Positions 46,310 through 57,743 of a stretch of DNA of 64,000 bases are shown in pieces. The notes below the pieces were generated by a model. It was not told where the DNA came from. It saw only the letters and a list, made by a program, of their open reading frames with translations, and did not search any database. How positions within the stretch are numbered: the stretch's first letter is position 1; the number at the start of each line of letters is the position of its first letter. The position numbers were made by a program, and so were the translations under genes. This DNA comes from Corinectria fuckeliana (Eukaryota > Ascomycota > Sordariomycetes > Hypocreales > Nectriaceae), in the NCBI GenBank assembly GCA_019137255.1, contig WPDH01000217.1, positions 119,383 to 183,382 of the forward strand. Reading direction: 5' to 3'.

Positions 46310-46416
46310 TCACCTCCCTCGCCGCGCAACGCCAATCCTGTCCTCCCTGGCCCTCCTCACGCGGACCTCGGGGTCGGGACTCGCCTGCACGCCGTCCATC
46401 CCGGCGGCCTGGGCTT

Positions 46417-46452
<36 letters not shown>

Positions 46453-46558
46453 CGCGGGCCTGCTGGGCGGCGACGAGGGCCTCGCGGGAGCGCCGGTCCT
46501 CGTAAGCCGCGACGTCTTCGGAGGTGATGTGCAGCGTTGTTGCGGGGCGGCGGAGCAT
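46310..46558 (-). CDS. cdc26: Anaphase-promoting complex subunit Cdc26
   Basis: A single exon of 82 aa, the small size expected. The N-terminus MLRRPATTLHITSEDVAAYE matches the Cdc26 signature (MLRR.PT..L....DI..YE), which inserts as an extended segment into the Cdc16/APC6 TPR superhelix and stabilises it; N-terminal Met acetylation is known for this family. The C-terminus 'RVRRAREDRIGVARRGR' also resembles fungal Cdc26. The middle holds an uninterrupted run of 11 alanines encoded by a pure GCC repeat (46418-46450), probably length-variable. Role: cell-cycle ubiquitin ligase (APC/C) assembly in the nucleus. Confidence 0.87.
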
Positions 46559-46845
46559 CTTTCGGGATTTTCCTTTTTTTTTTCCTTTTTTTTTTTTCCC
46601 TTCTTGTCCTGTCCTTGTCTTTCTTTATGCGTGTGGTTTGCCCAGGGTGTTTATCAAGTCCGTTGGCTTGCCGCCTGTGTGGTGTGGTGTGGTGGTGTGG
46701 TGACGAGTTTTGGAGGAAGTGCTTTGTTTTGTTTCTTTTGGTTGGCCCCTCCTCTTCTTCTTTCTTTTTGCAGTCGCGAGCCAATTAACTAATGATTTTT
46801 TTTGGGGGGGGGGGCTGGAATGTGACGTGGTGTGTGCTGTATAAT

Positions 46846-46875
46846 GTGATGTGATGTGATGTGATGTGATGTGAT
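46846..46875. repeat. Microsatellite (GTGAT)6
   Basis: Six exact pentamer copies, with degenerate copies on both sides. Confidence 0.9.
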
Positions 46876-47205
46876 GTGGTGTTGAGAGTGCAGAATGCTG
46901 AGGCGCAAAGGGTAGTTTGTTGTGAGGAAGGAAACGTGTCGGAGATTGAGGTCGAGAACTGGAGCGCCTTATAGAAGAACTACGGCGAGTTTTACTCGAG
47001 GTTTGGCGTTGCACCTTGTCTGGCGCGCACTCACTGCACTGGGCAGCTGCACGTGTGTGAAATCCCCCGCCACTCACTCACTCTAATTCCTAAGGGTCCT
47101 CAGTGCGAACAAGAACAAGTAACTCGAAATACATGTTATCATGTCGAACCCTAGCTAGGGCTGTTCGTTGTAATCTAGTATTCCATAGTAACAAACACAA
47201 CTCAG

Positions 47206-47231
47206 TCATCATCATCATCATCATCATCATC
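47206..47231. repeat. Microsatellite (TCA)n
   Basis: Eight or more uninterrupted trinucleotide copies in the intergenic region. Confidence 0.9.
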
Positions 47232-47564
47232 TCAATTTAGCCCGCCACGACGTTTTTGATGGTGGCCTCGCTTAGGCAACGGCTGAAGTATCGGAGGCTC
47301 CGTCTCATTCGGAGAAAAGTCGTGGGAACGCAGTGATAAAAACTTGGCCTTTTTAATTCGGCTGTTTCTATTAATCAATATTGTACGTCCCTTTACCCCG
47401 TCCATCCATCTTGGCATGCCGTCATGCCATCGTAGAACACTAAGTATCCAAAAGTGTGCCATCACTAGGCAGGTATATGTGATCCTCGCTCCCAGTTCCA
47501 AATGCCCAAGCCATCATCTCATTCCGTACTCCTCGAGAAGCAAATAAAATCAATGAGTGTCCGT

Positions 47565-49739
47565 CTACGGCGACGCACAGAACCCAGCCGCGTAGACATG
47601 CTCCGCTTCCCATCTCAAAAAGTCTCCCAAGTCGTGATGCAAGTTGAATCCCATCGGCACCGGCTCTATCGCGTCATCTCCGTCCAGCTCCCCCGCCTGC
47701 ACCACCAGCGGCAGCATCGGGCTCAGCGGCGGGCTGTCCAGTGAGCTGCGTGATGTGTACCGCTTTGGTCGGCCCTCGCCCATCCACCGTTTTAGTCCCG
47801 TGTTGTTGTAGAACTTTTCCTTGCTGGCAGAGGGCCCATGCGAGGGCGAGTTCCAGAACCCGGAAGGATACTCAGATCCCACCGGAATGGGAAGATCTGT
47901 GTCCGTGTCTATCGTTGAGGGAGTCGACGAGAGGGTCGAGGCTCGCAACGAAGGCGCAGGCACGTCCTCTGAGATCAGCTCCCCGTGCGTCTCGAAGCCA
48001 AACGAGCCAAACCAAGTTGTAATGTCATCCACTTGTTTGACATCCTCCTCGATTGTAAGGTCTTGGAACAAATCTCCGGCGCCACACAGTATCGCCATCT
48101 GGAACGCGGTCCAGTCCAGCGTGTCGTCCATTGCCTTCACTCCCTGGCACACCTCGGCTTTAAACATGGTAATAGGACCATGCCGGAACAGAGGCTTCGT
48201 CAACGTGAACGGGGTGCTCTTGAGATGGACAACCCCGCCCTTTTCCTCTGCCTTCAAGACTGACACCCTCCGATCATGTCGCCTCTTGGGGAGCTCCGGC
48301 AATGCCTTCTGTGGAGGTGTCACCACGGACTCGGGGATTGGTGGTAGTGGTCTTTGGTGAGGTGGCACTCCATATCGTGCAGGGTTCTTGGGCGGTGGGA
48401 CAGGAGTGAGCGACGTGCTGGTTGAAGTCTCGCTCTCGTCTGCAGGCTGGTCCGTCAGGATCGTTGAGTCCCCCCTACCCCTTGAGAAGTCGTTTTGAAG
48501 GGAAAAGTCTTGATGGATCACATCTACGTCTCCGTGAAGAGACATGGAAGGGAGTGCTGCTTCCACAAAAATTGTTGTCGTTTCCACCCCTGCCGCCCCA
48601 ATCCGTGCCGGCAGGTCCTCGAGATAGAACGACTCCACGGGTGTATCGGGGACATCTGATATTAGGCTGCGGACCGAGTCGCTAGACTGCCGAGGCTTCA
48701 GTTGGCTCTCCTTCTCTAAAAGCGCATTTTCCCGGTTAATCTTCAGCTGCTCCAGTTGCTTAGGCGTCAGCATTTCGTCTGCCTCGATACGCTTGAAGCG
48801 TTGGCCCGTGAGAATGCCCGTCACATTCTCCGAAAGAGCCCATCGCGGTCCCGAGATCAGAGGCCTCATCCGACGGGATCCGCCGAAAGCGGACTTCTTG
48901 ACGCTCTTCTTCCTTGCGGGTTTCTTAACCGAGGCTTTTCTGGTTGGTGATGCGAGTGGAGGCGGAGACGAGCCGCCATTCGATTTCGGGCTTTTGTTGT
49001 ATCTCAAAGGGAGAGGCATTGATTGCGTGTGCTTGTGGTTTAGTAATAGCGGTGCGGGTGTAGCAGATATGGTTAATTGTTCATATGTTTGTGATGTAGG
49101 TCGAATGTTCTCGAGGGCGCTTCCAACAGCTTTGAAGGCCTCTTCGGTCTCCGAAATTAGATATTCAACGCCGTTTGTCTGGCTTTCTTTGTTGTTGAAC
49201 GTAGCCTGGCTGTCAAGAGACAGGCTCTCGGGCCGATCAGCGCCGGCCATAGACAAAGGGAGAGATGCTCTTAGATAGTGTCCGTTGAAAAGAACCTCCT
49301 CACTAGGAAAGCTGATCAATCCATTCTCAGGTCGAGGAGGCCGTTTTGGTGTCGAGGAACGTTGGTGGCTTCGCCCTTGCTCGGGGAGACAAAGAGCTGA
49401 AGCCGCCTTTCTGTTTGGCAACGGAGTCCACGCAACGAAGTCTCTCTTTGCCTCACAGCCTGGAAGTGATGTATATGAGGAATTGAAGGACATATCGGCG
49501 GGAGCGTGGGGGTATGGTCTTGAGATTCGGCGGACGCTATGGTCCCTTTGGATGGTGACGGGGGCAGCTGAAGAGCGCTTGGCCTTGATGGTTGGCATCC
49601 ATGATCGCGTGTGCTCCTTTTTGAGAGACGGCTTCTTCGCAGAGTGAAAGTCGTCTACTTCACAAACATTGGCCCAGTCATGCTCGTCGGACTTTGCTCG
49701 GTTGGGGCTCATCAGTCGTCTTAACAAGAACCCTGCCAT
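47565..49739 (-). CDS. Unknown protein, 724 aa
   Basis: Single exon. The start at MAGFLLRRLMSPNRAK (49739) is preferred over the Met 7 codons earlier because it follows a cleaner context and begins with a short hydrophobic/basic motif. I do not recognise the family. The first 430 residues are Ser/Pro/Arg-rich and probably disordered. A structured C-terminal half contains 'LTKPLFRHGPITMF', 'DDTLDWTAFQMAILCGAGDL' and 'DDITTWFGSFGFETHGELI', and it ends 'DLGDFLRWEAEHVYAAGF'. The acidic/aromatic pattern of that half looks like a real conserved domain. No catalytic motif, signal peptide or membrane helix is visible. It is divergently oriented with respect to the 3.8-kb gene-poor stretch that follows. 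Confidence 0.72.
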   Translation of the reverse strand: MAGFLLRRLMSPNRAKSDEHDWANVCEVDDFHSAKKPSLKKEHTRSWMPTIKAKRSSAAPVTIQRDHSVRRISRPYPHAPADMSFNSSYTSLPGCEAKRDFVAWTPLPNRKAASALCLPEQGRSHQRSSTPKRPPRPENGLISFPSEEVLFNGHYLRASLPLSMAGADRPESLSLDSQATFNNKESQTNGVEYLISETEEAFKAVGSALENIRPTSQTYEQLTISATPAPLLLNHKHTQSMPLPLRYNKSPKSNGGSSPPPLASPTRKASVKKPARKKSVKKSAFGGSRRMRPLISGPRWALSENVTGILTGQRFKRIEADEMLTPKQLEQLKINRENALLEKESQLKPRQSSDSVRSLISDVPDTPVESFYLEDLPARIGAAGVETTTIFVEAALPSMSLHGDVDVIHQDFSLQNDFSRGRGDSTILTDQPADESETSTSTSLTPVPPPKNPARYGVPPHQRPLPPIPESVVTPPQKALPELPKRRHDRRVSVLKAEEKGGVVHLKSTPFTLTKPLFRHGPITMFKAEVCQGVKAMDDTLDWTAFQMAILCGAGDLFQDLTIEEDVKQVDDITTWFGSFGFETHGELISEDVPAPSLRASTLSSTPSTIDTDTDLPIPVGSEYPSGFWNSPSHGPSASKEKFYNNTGLKRWMGEGRPKRYTSRSSLDSPPLSPMLPLVVQAGELDGDDAIEPVPMGFNLHHDLGDFLRWEAEHVYAAGFCASP

Positions 49740-52700
49740 GATGGGTTGAGGGATGCGCAACGCTAGTTTCTGTGGCGGATTAAGTGAAGGGGAAGGAGAG
49801 TTGCTTCACATGGTTTCGAAGAAGAAGATGAAGAGACAAGGTGTCGAATGTTTGTCGCACCTGAAGCCGAATTTCAGTAGGTTAGATTCGCATCCCAATG
49901 AGTTGATGTTAATTTCCCCAAACTCTGAGGCGACTAGGGGCCCAGACAATGAAAGGAAAGGCGATGTAAGCTTGAGATGGGGTGAACAAAGACATGGCGG
50001 CAGGACAAATCAAATACCTACGAATGAGCGCGGTGCGGGCGTCTTTGAAATGGCGAACACTCGAGCATCTGGTAATTATGGCCCTCGATTCGATGCCCGG
50101 CTTCCATGGACCATGGGAGATGGATGTAGGACAAGGGCCAGGATGCGGTGTGGAGAACCAGTGCCAGTCAACCCTGTACGACATGGGCCAAACTCACAAA
50201 CCTGGGAGGTGCTTGTTCGGCTTCAGAGTGTCATTGGCGGCTATTCAGCGTGGCTGTTGCTATTCTAGCTTCCAAGCAGAATGCTTCACCGATGGGAGCC
50301 CGACTTCGTATCGCTGAACCTAGCCAGCCGCATTCGCTCGCCCCCGAAGGAAGACCAGGACCAGCGCTGGATCCGCTTTGGAAGCCGGCACGGACATGGT
50401 GCGTGCTTCCACGGTGAGCAAGATGCCACGATGCTTCGTTCCTCCAGACCCTTCACATTCGGTAGTTCCCGCCTCGCTCCGACCACTTGGCGGACAGCCC
50501 GGCCATGGGGAATCGCGCAACGCGGCACAGGGCGTCATAGCGGCCGCGACGGCAGCACGGCTTGAGCTTTGAGTCATCTTCGACGGTTGTACAGACCTAC
50601 GTGAATGACAACTCAGGGCGGACAAGCACAGCGTGTGCCACGGGAAGCTGCGCCGGGTGCCGCGACGTGAATTCGACTGGACGGGTGACATGGCATTGTA
50701 TCACAACCACCGCTACCCGATTGTCGACGAGGCCTTTGCCTCGAGTGCCGACCGAGATAGTAAGCGGGAGTGCCGGATCGCCGTTGTGCAAGTGCAAGTC
50801 CGGTACGAACAGTCGACGACTGGATCGCTGGAGCATCGCGACGGTCACAGCCGGAGATCATTACCGAGACAGAGACAGAGATGGGGGCGAGTATGATGTC
50901 GCCCGACCCCAAAGATTGTGGAGAAAGAGACGCTGCTCACGCACTGCCCCTCAACCCTCTTTGCCTGGTGACTTGATGGTGTGCATGCCGCATGTTGGTG
51001 CATGGGCCTTCCTTCTTCGCTCTACTCTATTCCCAGGCTGCTCGGCCTTTCCGCATGTCGGCAACGAATTGCGAAGGGGCCTCATACAGCGAGGTTTATT
51101 TATTCGTAGGCCCGCGCATTGGTGATCTGGTCTCTCGGTCTCTTGGCCTCCAGGAAAATCGCTAATTAGCTTCCGCGGGCGGGCGTAGGTGGGCGTGGGC
51201 GGGAGGGAGGTTTCACCACACGAGGGGTGGGGGCTCGGTCCAAGGACATTATCGCCAACTAGAAGCGATGAAGGCCCGGGCGGCAGCTTCTCTGAAAGGT
51301 GACCAGAGGAGAGCTGATCCGAATCCTTGGGGTGACGTAAGGGGGGGAGGAATGGATGGTAGCACTGATCTGTATGCACTGCGGTACTTTGTCAGGATGA
51401 TTGTGGTGCCGTGCTAGGATGGTGAGATAGTGGGATGGTGTTGTGTGGATTGGTGGACTAGGGATGGATTGGTGAACTGGGGGGCAGCGTTCATTCTGGG
51501 TGCGTGCCTGAGGATGGATGCACGAGTTAGGCCACTTCAACAGCAGGCTTGAGCACGATAGAGAGCTTGAGAGCAACAATTGATTAAATGCAAGAAAGGA
51601 TGCATTCATCGTTGCAAATGTTAACTTAATTCCCATCCATGCTAGTAGCCTATAGACTACGAAGTACTAACGCATGAAGCGAACCAGTTGGTTACTGCCC
51701 CCAATACCCACGTGCCGCACTCTTGCATGTCCAACTCGAGCGAACTTGATCCCATCAATCCTCACTGATTACCACATCAGCGACCAGTTCAGAATGCTAA
51801 AAGTGCTTCAAATAGTTCAGCGGCGGTGGACCTTCTGCTCATAGTATAAACCCCTTCGAGCTGCAAGCACGAAGTACACAGCCCCTAAAGCTGAGGTGCA
51901 GCGGCATCTACCCGTATGTAGGCAGGGGGGCTTAGACGCATCCCTGAAACGATGTTGAGCGCTCATGAATCTGATATGTGATGCGTTCCTGCACCACATT
52001 CTATGCAAGAGAGAAAATCAACGAGTGGGCCGCTTGAAGCAATTGATGAAAAGTGCCCCAAAGCCACAACGTACCTCACACAGTACAGTGTGGGCTGTGA
52101 CCGAGTGTGCAGGCCCACCTATATCACCAAGCTCTCGGCCCACTCACTCTCCTCAGCGCGGGTGGAGAGCGGACCCTCGCCCACTGACGCCCAGACATGG
52201 GCAGTTAGCCTATGTACCTCTTACTTCTAATTTTGGCAATTGTCTAGGAGACAAACATTTATTTCGATTCTCAAAGACGGATATGACGTTATCTGATCCA
52301 TCAGCCCATGCTCCCAAACTCCCAGAAACTCCCACCGCAAAATTGCACCAATAAGACCGCCCCCAAGTTGTAGCTGCGTCGAATATACAGTTCCAAGTGC
52401 GATTTGGGTTTGTCTTTATCGTGTTCGTCCAACGGCGGCGGCGGTAGCAGTTACATTCCGCGTGGCTCGCTTTCTTGTCGATGCCTTTATCATCCCTCAT
52501 CATGCCTCGCGTTGTCATATTCCCGCCAGACCGCTTCCTCAAAGAGCATTGTTGTGTCTCATCATCGCCCTCGGCGTTGCGATCTTGAGAAACGACGCTG
52601 CCGCATGCTTCGGCACAAACACCTTCCGCTCTTCCAACAGAGGCTCGTGCTCATCCTCGCGGATAATCAGAACCGATTTGTTGCCGAAGAGCGTTGCAAA

Positions 52701-53500
52701 CCATGATTTGAAGGAGCACAGAATCCGGTCTGGCCAGGCCACCTCGTCGGTCTTGTTGTTCGCCCTTTGTCCCCTACCCACCACGAGCTTGATATGGTGA
52801 GAGCGATGCATTTTAGAAAGAGCTTGCTCGCTGATAGTTGATGTTGCACGGGAGATATAGAAATTTTGAAGTAACAAAGTCTTAGATGGATAATTCAGTA
52901 GCTAGCAATTGTCAGAGTCGACGGTGCTGGCTCTTTTTAACCATCCAACTCAGATCTCCCCTCCATCCTTTGTCATGCGCTCTGAAACAGAGCAAGGTTC
53001 AGCATTCCAGCACCCCTTATAGCGAATGGTTATTTGGGGCTGACAAGTCTTAGAGAATTCCATCCGACGATCAAAAGGGGGTTCACCACTGATCTGGGGG
53101 CCTTGAGGCTCGGCGATTGTCTTACTCAATGGCTGGGAACCGCCACCTTGAGAACCGGGAGTCTCCTACGTGCCGGACTTTTCTTTGAACTTCTGTCAAT
53201 CGATAATAGCCTTGATGCGAGGTATGCTTGATACTTGACCTGGCTAGCCGCCCATGTCGACTTGCTATCGTGACTCTAAAAGGGCCAGCGACCGTACCAG
53301 TCAAATGGCATAAATCATGGGCATGGCATGGCTACTCTACGTGGGAACGTGGGATCACATCACTTGACCTTAAATGCTCTCTGATTCGCCGATTGAGTGA
53401 AACAAAGCCCACAATACGCATAGAGTGTTTGAGAGAGAAAGGTATATTCCTAGTAACGCATTGAGAAAGTTTACTAGACCGTGCCAGTTCCTCGCCATTT
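49740..53500. other. 3.8-kb gene-poor interval
   Basis: Contains the upstream region of the 724-aa gene and the 3' flank of rad1. Open frames are under 190 codons and overlap on several strands and frames without motifs. The most coherent is a minus-strand frame at 52539-52811 (90 aa from its first ATG), which I could not support. No transposon ends, tRNA or long repeat seen. Confidence 0.4.
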
Positions 53501-54508
53501 TCACTCCCCTCCCTCAGCCTCAGCGTCCTCGTGGTGTTGAATAAACGGAACGAATCGAAAGTCCAAGAAGCTTCTTTTGCCGCCCTCGATATCAACCATG
53601 AACTGCAGACTCAGCACCCCCTGCGCATCGCCACGTAAACTGACTTTGTTCGCAATTCGCATTGCCTCTGTGGAACTCTTGATAAAGTCGAACTTGTAGC
53701 ACTGTGACCAGTGGTCCTGAATGCTAAATGTGTCGAGGAGATCCTTGCCGCGCGCAAAGTCCACCGTAGAACTCCCAAGATCCCCGGTGCCTACGAGTGA
53801 AAAGTAAGGCGATGCCCTGGAGACGTTGATTGCTAGCTTTGTGGGAGCCGTTGGAGAAATCTCAGCGAGCGTATCAAGGAGAGAACGAGACTGCATGATA
53901 ATCTTGAAGGCAAGCTCCTTTCGGTCAAAAGGGATATCCTCTGGTGTCTCTGGGAGGTAGGTGGTCAAGGCGGCAGTTGTCTTGACCCCAGACTCTTCAA
54001 TAGTAATCTTGAAAGGGTCTCCCTCCTCTGCATAGACGAGGGTACAAGTCCCAGAGATCCCTAGTGTTTGGTTGCTGAATGCATCTGGCCGATAGTTCCG
54101 GAGGTTGCTGCGGTAGGGGTCCTGCTCGGCCTTCTGAGCACGCGTTGCTACATCGACGGCACCAAAGATCTGGAGTACTTCGAGAACGGATTCCAAGGAA
54201 ATTTGGAAGCTGGGGAGCTCGGAAGCCTGATCATCTTCCGAGACAGGTAAATTGACAGTGTACGATGAGAAAAGAGCCTTGTCGAGGAAGGCAACTCCTG
54301 AAGCACCAGGTTAGCATCGTATCATAGCGTCAACAATCAGTCAGCCCTTACCTTGCATCACTCTTGAATGGTCAGCCGCGAACCTAACACCGTCCTCGGT
54401 GATTTGAACGTGGACTCGAGGCGCAAAGTTGATGCATCGTAGGAGCTGATATAGGGGCCTCGTCGACGTGGCGACGGCACGGAAAATAGGCGGAGCTTCG
54501 GACGGCAT
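53501..54508 (-). CDS. rad1: Rad1, 9-1-1 checkpoint clamp subunit
   Basis: Two exons, 54508-54352 and 54297-53501 (54-nt intron, CTAAC branch); 317 aa. Rad1 forms the ring-shaped Rad9-Rad1-Hus1 clamp that is loaded at DNA damage and activates the checkpoint kinase. After splicing the protein begins MPSEAPPIFRAVATSTRPLY and continues 'LLRCINFAPRVHVQITEDGV', 'RFAADHSRVMQ|GVAFLDKALF', the typical start of a PCNA-like fold. Further 9-1-1-like segments are 'ALTTYLPETPEDIPFDRKEL', 'DTFSIQDHWSQCYKFDFI', 'GDAQGVLSLQFMVDIEG' and 'FLDFRFVPFI', followed by a short acidic tail. The size matches the family. It lies 166 bp downstream of the small membrane-protein gene, on the same strand. Confidence 0.9.
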
Positions 54509-54673
54509 CTTCAGGGCAGCTGTATCCGAAAACAGGTGAGAAGTGCGCGCGGGAGAGAAATATCAACAACAAAAAATGGCAGAAATGCAACAGACGTTCA
54601 GCGACGTCTTCTCTTGTATGCTCCAACTATTGTACAGGAAACCGATGGAACGGGACTTTTTGAGGGGTATCTT

Positions 54674-55024
54674 TTAGACGTAGACTCCAACAGCACAGAA
54701 CATGTAAACGACTCCAAACCTGCAACTTGTCAGCTCTATAGTCGGGAGGGCAACTGTTGATGATGGGGGCTTACGCAATCGTCAGAGAAGCTGGGATGCC
54801 GAGCACGGGGACGTTGAGGAGCGATCGGTCTGTGAAACGGTCAGAAACAGCACACATAAAGCTAGTAGGGCTTCCAGAGGCATACTCAGAGCAAAGGCAC
54901 CAGTCAATAAGATGCCCAGGAGCAGTAGCACAAAGCTGATCCAGAATTGGCTTCCCTTGTTGATGGCAGGGAGGAACGGACTGCCAGCAGCAGCTTGCCA
55001 AACCTCATGCAGCGAGGAATCCAT
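54674..55024 (-). CDS. Small two-helix membrane protein, 79 aa (three exons)
   Basis: Not visible as a single ORF. Exons 55024-54886, 54829-54775 and 54719-54674 join through two introns of 56 and 55 nt (GTATGC...CACAG and GTAAGC...TGCAG) in phase 1 and phase 2. The spliced protein begins MDSSLHEVWQAAAGSPFLPA. A first hydrophobic helix follows ('FWISFVLLLLGILLTGAFAL'), then a short loop with 'NRSLLNVPVLGIPASL' and a second helix ending 'FGVVYMFCAVGVYV' at the stop. The clean end of the third exon and the membrane topology argue for a real gene. I recall similar short uncharacterised ascomycete proteins, possibly in the ER, but no function. It shares a 403-bp divergent promoter with gcn5. Confidence 0.8.
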
Positions 55025-55427
55025 ATGCTAGGCTTCGTAGGGGAAATGCGCAGCGGGGACGTTCGTTCGGGGTACCTTCTTGTCTGGCGGGCGAGATGCG
55101 GCGTTTGGTGGAAGGACGGGCGTGGATTGGCTTGCTTGCTTGTGAGGTTCAAGCTGCAACGTCTACAAGTTGGACGAGCTTCAACGAGCTTACGATGTCG
55201 CATCGTGGCCGATAGGCAAATGGGGCTTAGCGCGGAATTTCCCCTGGCTGCCCCAGGCTCCATTACGTGGTGCCTAGCGAATGACATAAGCAGCGCACGG
55301 GCCATCGGCGCGACTCTCCACCATCATCATGATGCATCTCTCGACTCTGCGACGCCAACTTCCATGTTGGAGACCACGCTTACACCAACATCCACCGGGA
55401 TCGAGTTGCGATTGCACTATCGCAGAT
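55025..55427. promoter_or_regulatory. Divergent promoter region, small membrane gene / gcn5
   Basis: 403 bp between two divergent start codons. It should hold both core promoters. No factor site assigned. Confidence 0.45.
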
Positions 55428-56751
55428 ATGTTAGACGAAGGTCAGTCGCCAGTCTCACTCTTAAGCGATCAGCTCTGGACTAGTGACTAACACCAGCTCT
55501 CCAGGCGCCAACAAGCGCAAGGCCGAGGAGGATCCCTCCTCTCCCACCCCATCTAAGCGCATCAAGCAGGATGGATCCGCCGAGCCCTCAGACATCAACA
55601 AGAATCCGGGCGTTAAGCCCATTCCTTTTCCCGAAAAGGTGACTATACTTTCGAAGCTGATCCTTTGGCGATGCTAGCGCTAACCAATTATTCCTCAGCC
55701 CGCCGTCATCGAAGAGCGCACCGGCGAAATCGAGTTCCGTGTGGTCAACAACGATAACGATCGCGAGTCCCTCATCATCCTCACCGGCCTCAAGTGCATC
55801 TTCCAGAAACAGCTGCCCAAGATGCCCAAGGACTACATCGCTCGCCTCGTCTACGACCGCACCCACCTGTCCATCGCCATCGTCAAGAAGCCCCTCGAGG
55901 TCGTCGGCGGCATCACCTACCGTCCCTTCAAGGGCCGCCGCTTCGCTGAAATTGTCTTCTGTGCCATTAGTTCCGACCAGCAAGTCAAAGGTTACGGCGC
56001 CCATCTCATGTCCCATCTCAAAGACTACGTCAAGGCCACAAGCGACGTGATGCATTTCCTAACCTACGCCGACAACTACGCCATTGGCTACTTCAAGAAG
56101 CAAGGATTCACCAAGGAGATCACTCTCGACAAGAATGTATGGATGGGATATATCAAGGATTACGAGGGCGGCACCATCATGCAATGCTCCATGCTCCCGC
56201 GGATCCGCTACCTAGAGATGGGTCGCATGCTACTCAAGCAAAAAGAGTGTGTCCAAGCTAAGATCCGCGCCTACTCCAAGTCTCACAACGTCCACTCACC
56301 ACCCAAAGAGTGGAAGAACGGCATCACCAAGATCAACCCGCTCGAAATTCCCGCCATCCGCGCCTCGGGCTGGTCCCCGGATATGGACGAGCTCGCCCGC
56401 CAGCCCCGCCACGGACCCAACTACAACCAGCTCCTCCACCTACTCAACGACCTGCAAAACCACAACTCGGCATGGCCCTTCCTTGTCCCCGTCAACCGCG
56501 ATGACGTCGCCGACTACTACGACGTCATCAAGGAGCCCATGGACCTCAGCACCATGGAGAACAAGCTCGAGGCCGACCAGTACGCCACCCCCGAGGACTT
56601 CATCCGGGACGCCGGCCTCGTCTTCGATAACTGCCGCAAGTACAACAACGAGAGCACCCCCTACGCCAAGTCGGCCAACAAGCTCGAGAAATTCATGTGG
56701 CAGCAGATTAAGGCTGTCCCCGAGTGGTCCCACCTAGAGCCGGAGAAATAG
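55428..56751 (+). CDS. gcn5: Histone acetyltransferase Gcn5 (SAGA)
   Basis: Three exons: 55428-55440 (only 13 nt), 55505-55638 and 55699-56751 (introns 64 and 60 nt); 399 aa. Gcn5 is the catalytic subunit of SAGA and acetylates histone H3 tails during transcription activation. The N-terminus is short and basic (ANKRKAEED, SKRIK). The GNAT domain spans about residues 55-215: 'RVVNNDNDRESLIILTGLK', 'FAEIVFCAISSDQQVKGYGA' (catalytic Glu and acetyl-CoA-binding Q/R-x-x-G-x-G/A) and 'FLTYADNYAIGYFKKQGF'. A linker leads to the C-terminal bromodomain (about 290-395): 'AWPFLVPVNRDDVADYYDVI', 'KEPMDLSTMENKLE' and 'DNCRKYNNESTPY' (acetyl-lysine Asn). The start in a tiny first exon is used because the exon-2 frame has no ATG before the conserved region. 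Confidence 0.94.
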
Positions 56752-57743
56752 GTCTTCGCACCGAGTTCCAGGCGGAAACTCTAGTCTTTGACGGCGGTCA
56801 TGACGATGCGCACGAGGAGTCGATTCTTGCTTTTTGGTTTTGCTTCGGAGTGTGTGGGGGGTGGCATGGTTTATAGCAAGGCGTTTTGGCTTTTGGATTA
56901 TTGTACATCATGCGGTCACCGGCTGAAAACGCATGAGCAGGAATGGTATGGACACAAGTCACTAGGACTTGCACGGGCAGTGTATGACGACGACATGGGC
57001 ACACCTGCAGGTAGCATGACAAGCTTGCCTCACGAATTACAAACATTACTAAATAAGCAACTAGTTAACACGTCTCACGATCGGGGATGCAATTAATCTG
57101 GTATCACTTCTGGATGTGAGCCAAGGATGCAGGTTCACAATGCAGGTTCCTGTTTGTCGACTATATAGCTCATGCCAGTACGTAAGGGTGCCCAGCACAC
57201 ACACAAGGGCAAGAAAACAACTCAAAAGAACCACAACGCTCTTCTGCGAGTTCTAACAGGACAGTCAGTCCAGCGGCCGGGGACGGACATTTCCCGGTCC
57301 AATGCTCCAAAGTCGTTCCAGTGTTGTTGCCCTCGATTCAAAGCATGCCGTTAGGGATAAAATGTCAACCAAAATAAGTCCCTGGTCCCAGCCCAAACCG
57401 CCCCAAACACCATCGTCCGTTCTGGAAGCGAAAAACAGATATGAAAAGACATGCCGTGTCACCCTTGGCCGTCGCTAGTGTTCGTGTCGAAACTGGACGG
57501 GGCGGGCGGGGATCGGTGGGCCGTATGCGAGTCTATGTGTTGTGTACGCGTGTGTACTCCGTCGCTCCGGTGCTCCAGTGCTCTGACGAAAGGGAGGCTG
57601 GACCAGCCTAAAAGGTGGTGTCATGTCGCGAAGATGTAGCGTCGTTAAGAAGACGGGTACTGCGACGGGTATAATTTTGGGGGAGGGCAATGATCTTGGT
57701 CTCGTTCACTTTGGGGGAAATAAAACTGCTAGCTTTGAGGTGT
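56752..57743. other. Convergent intergenic region, gcn5 / unknown gene
   Basis: About 1 kb of 3' flanks. The frame at 56788-57096 is in the gcn5 3' region and is not protein-like. No RNA or repeat found. Confidence 0.5.

Larger units (their letters stand above)
46559..47564. other. Intergenic upstream of cdc26, low-complexity DNA
   Basis: 1 kb of homopolymer T and G tracts (46564-46600, 46797-46814), a GTGAT array and a TCA array. It serves as the cdc26 promoter side and the 3' flank of the next gene. No gene found. Confidence 0.5.

Noticed and set aside
52539..52811. Minus-strand frame of 90 aa from its first ATG
   Set aside because: No domain, no intron logic and no flanking signals; overlapping frames on the other strand are equally long.
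56788..57096. 102-aa plus-strand frame just after gcn5
   Set aside because: Falls in the gcn5 3' region, with no protein features.
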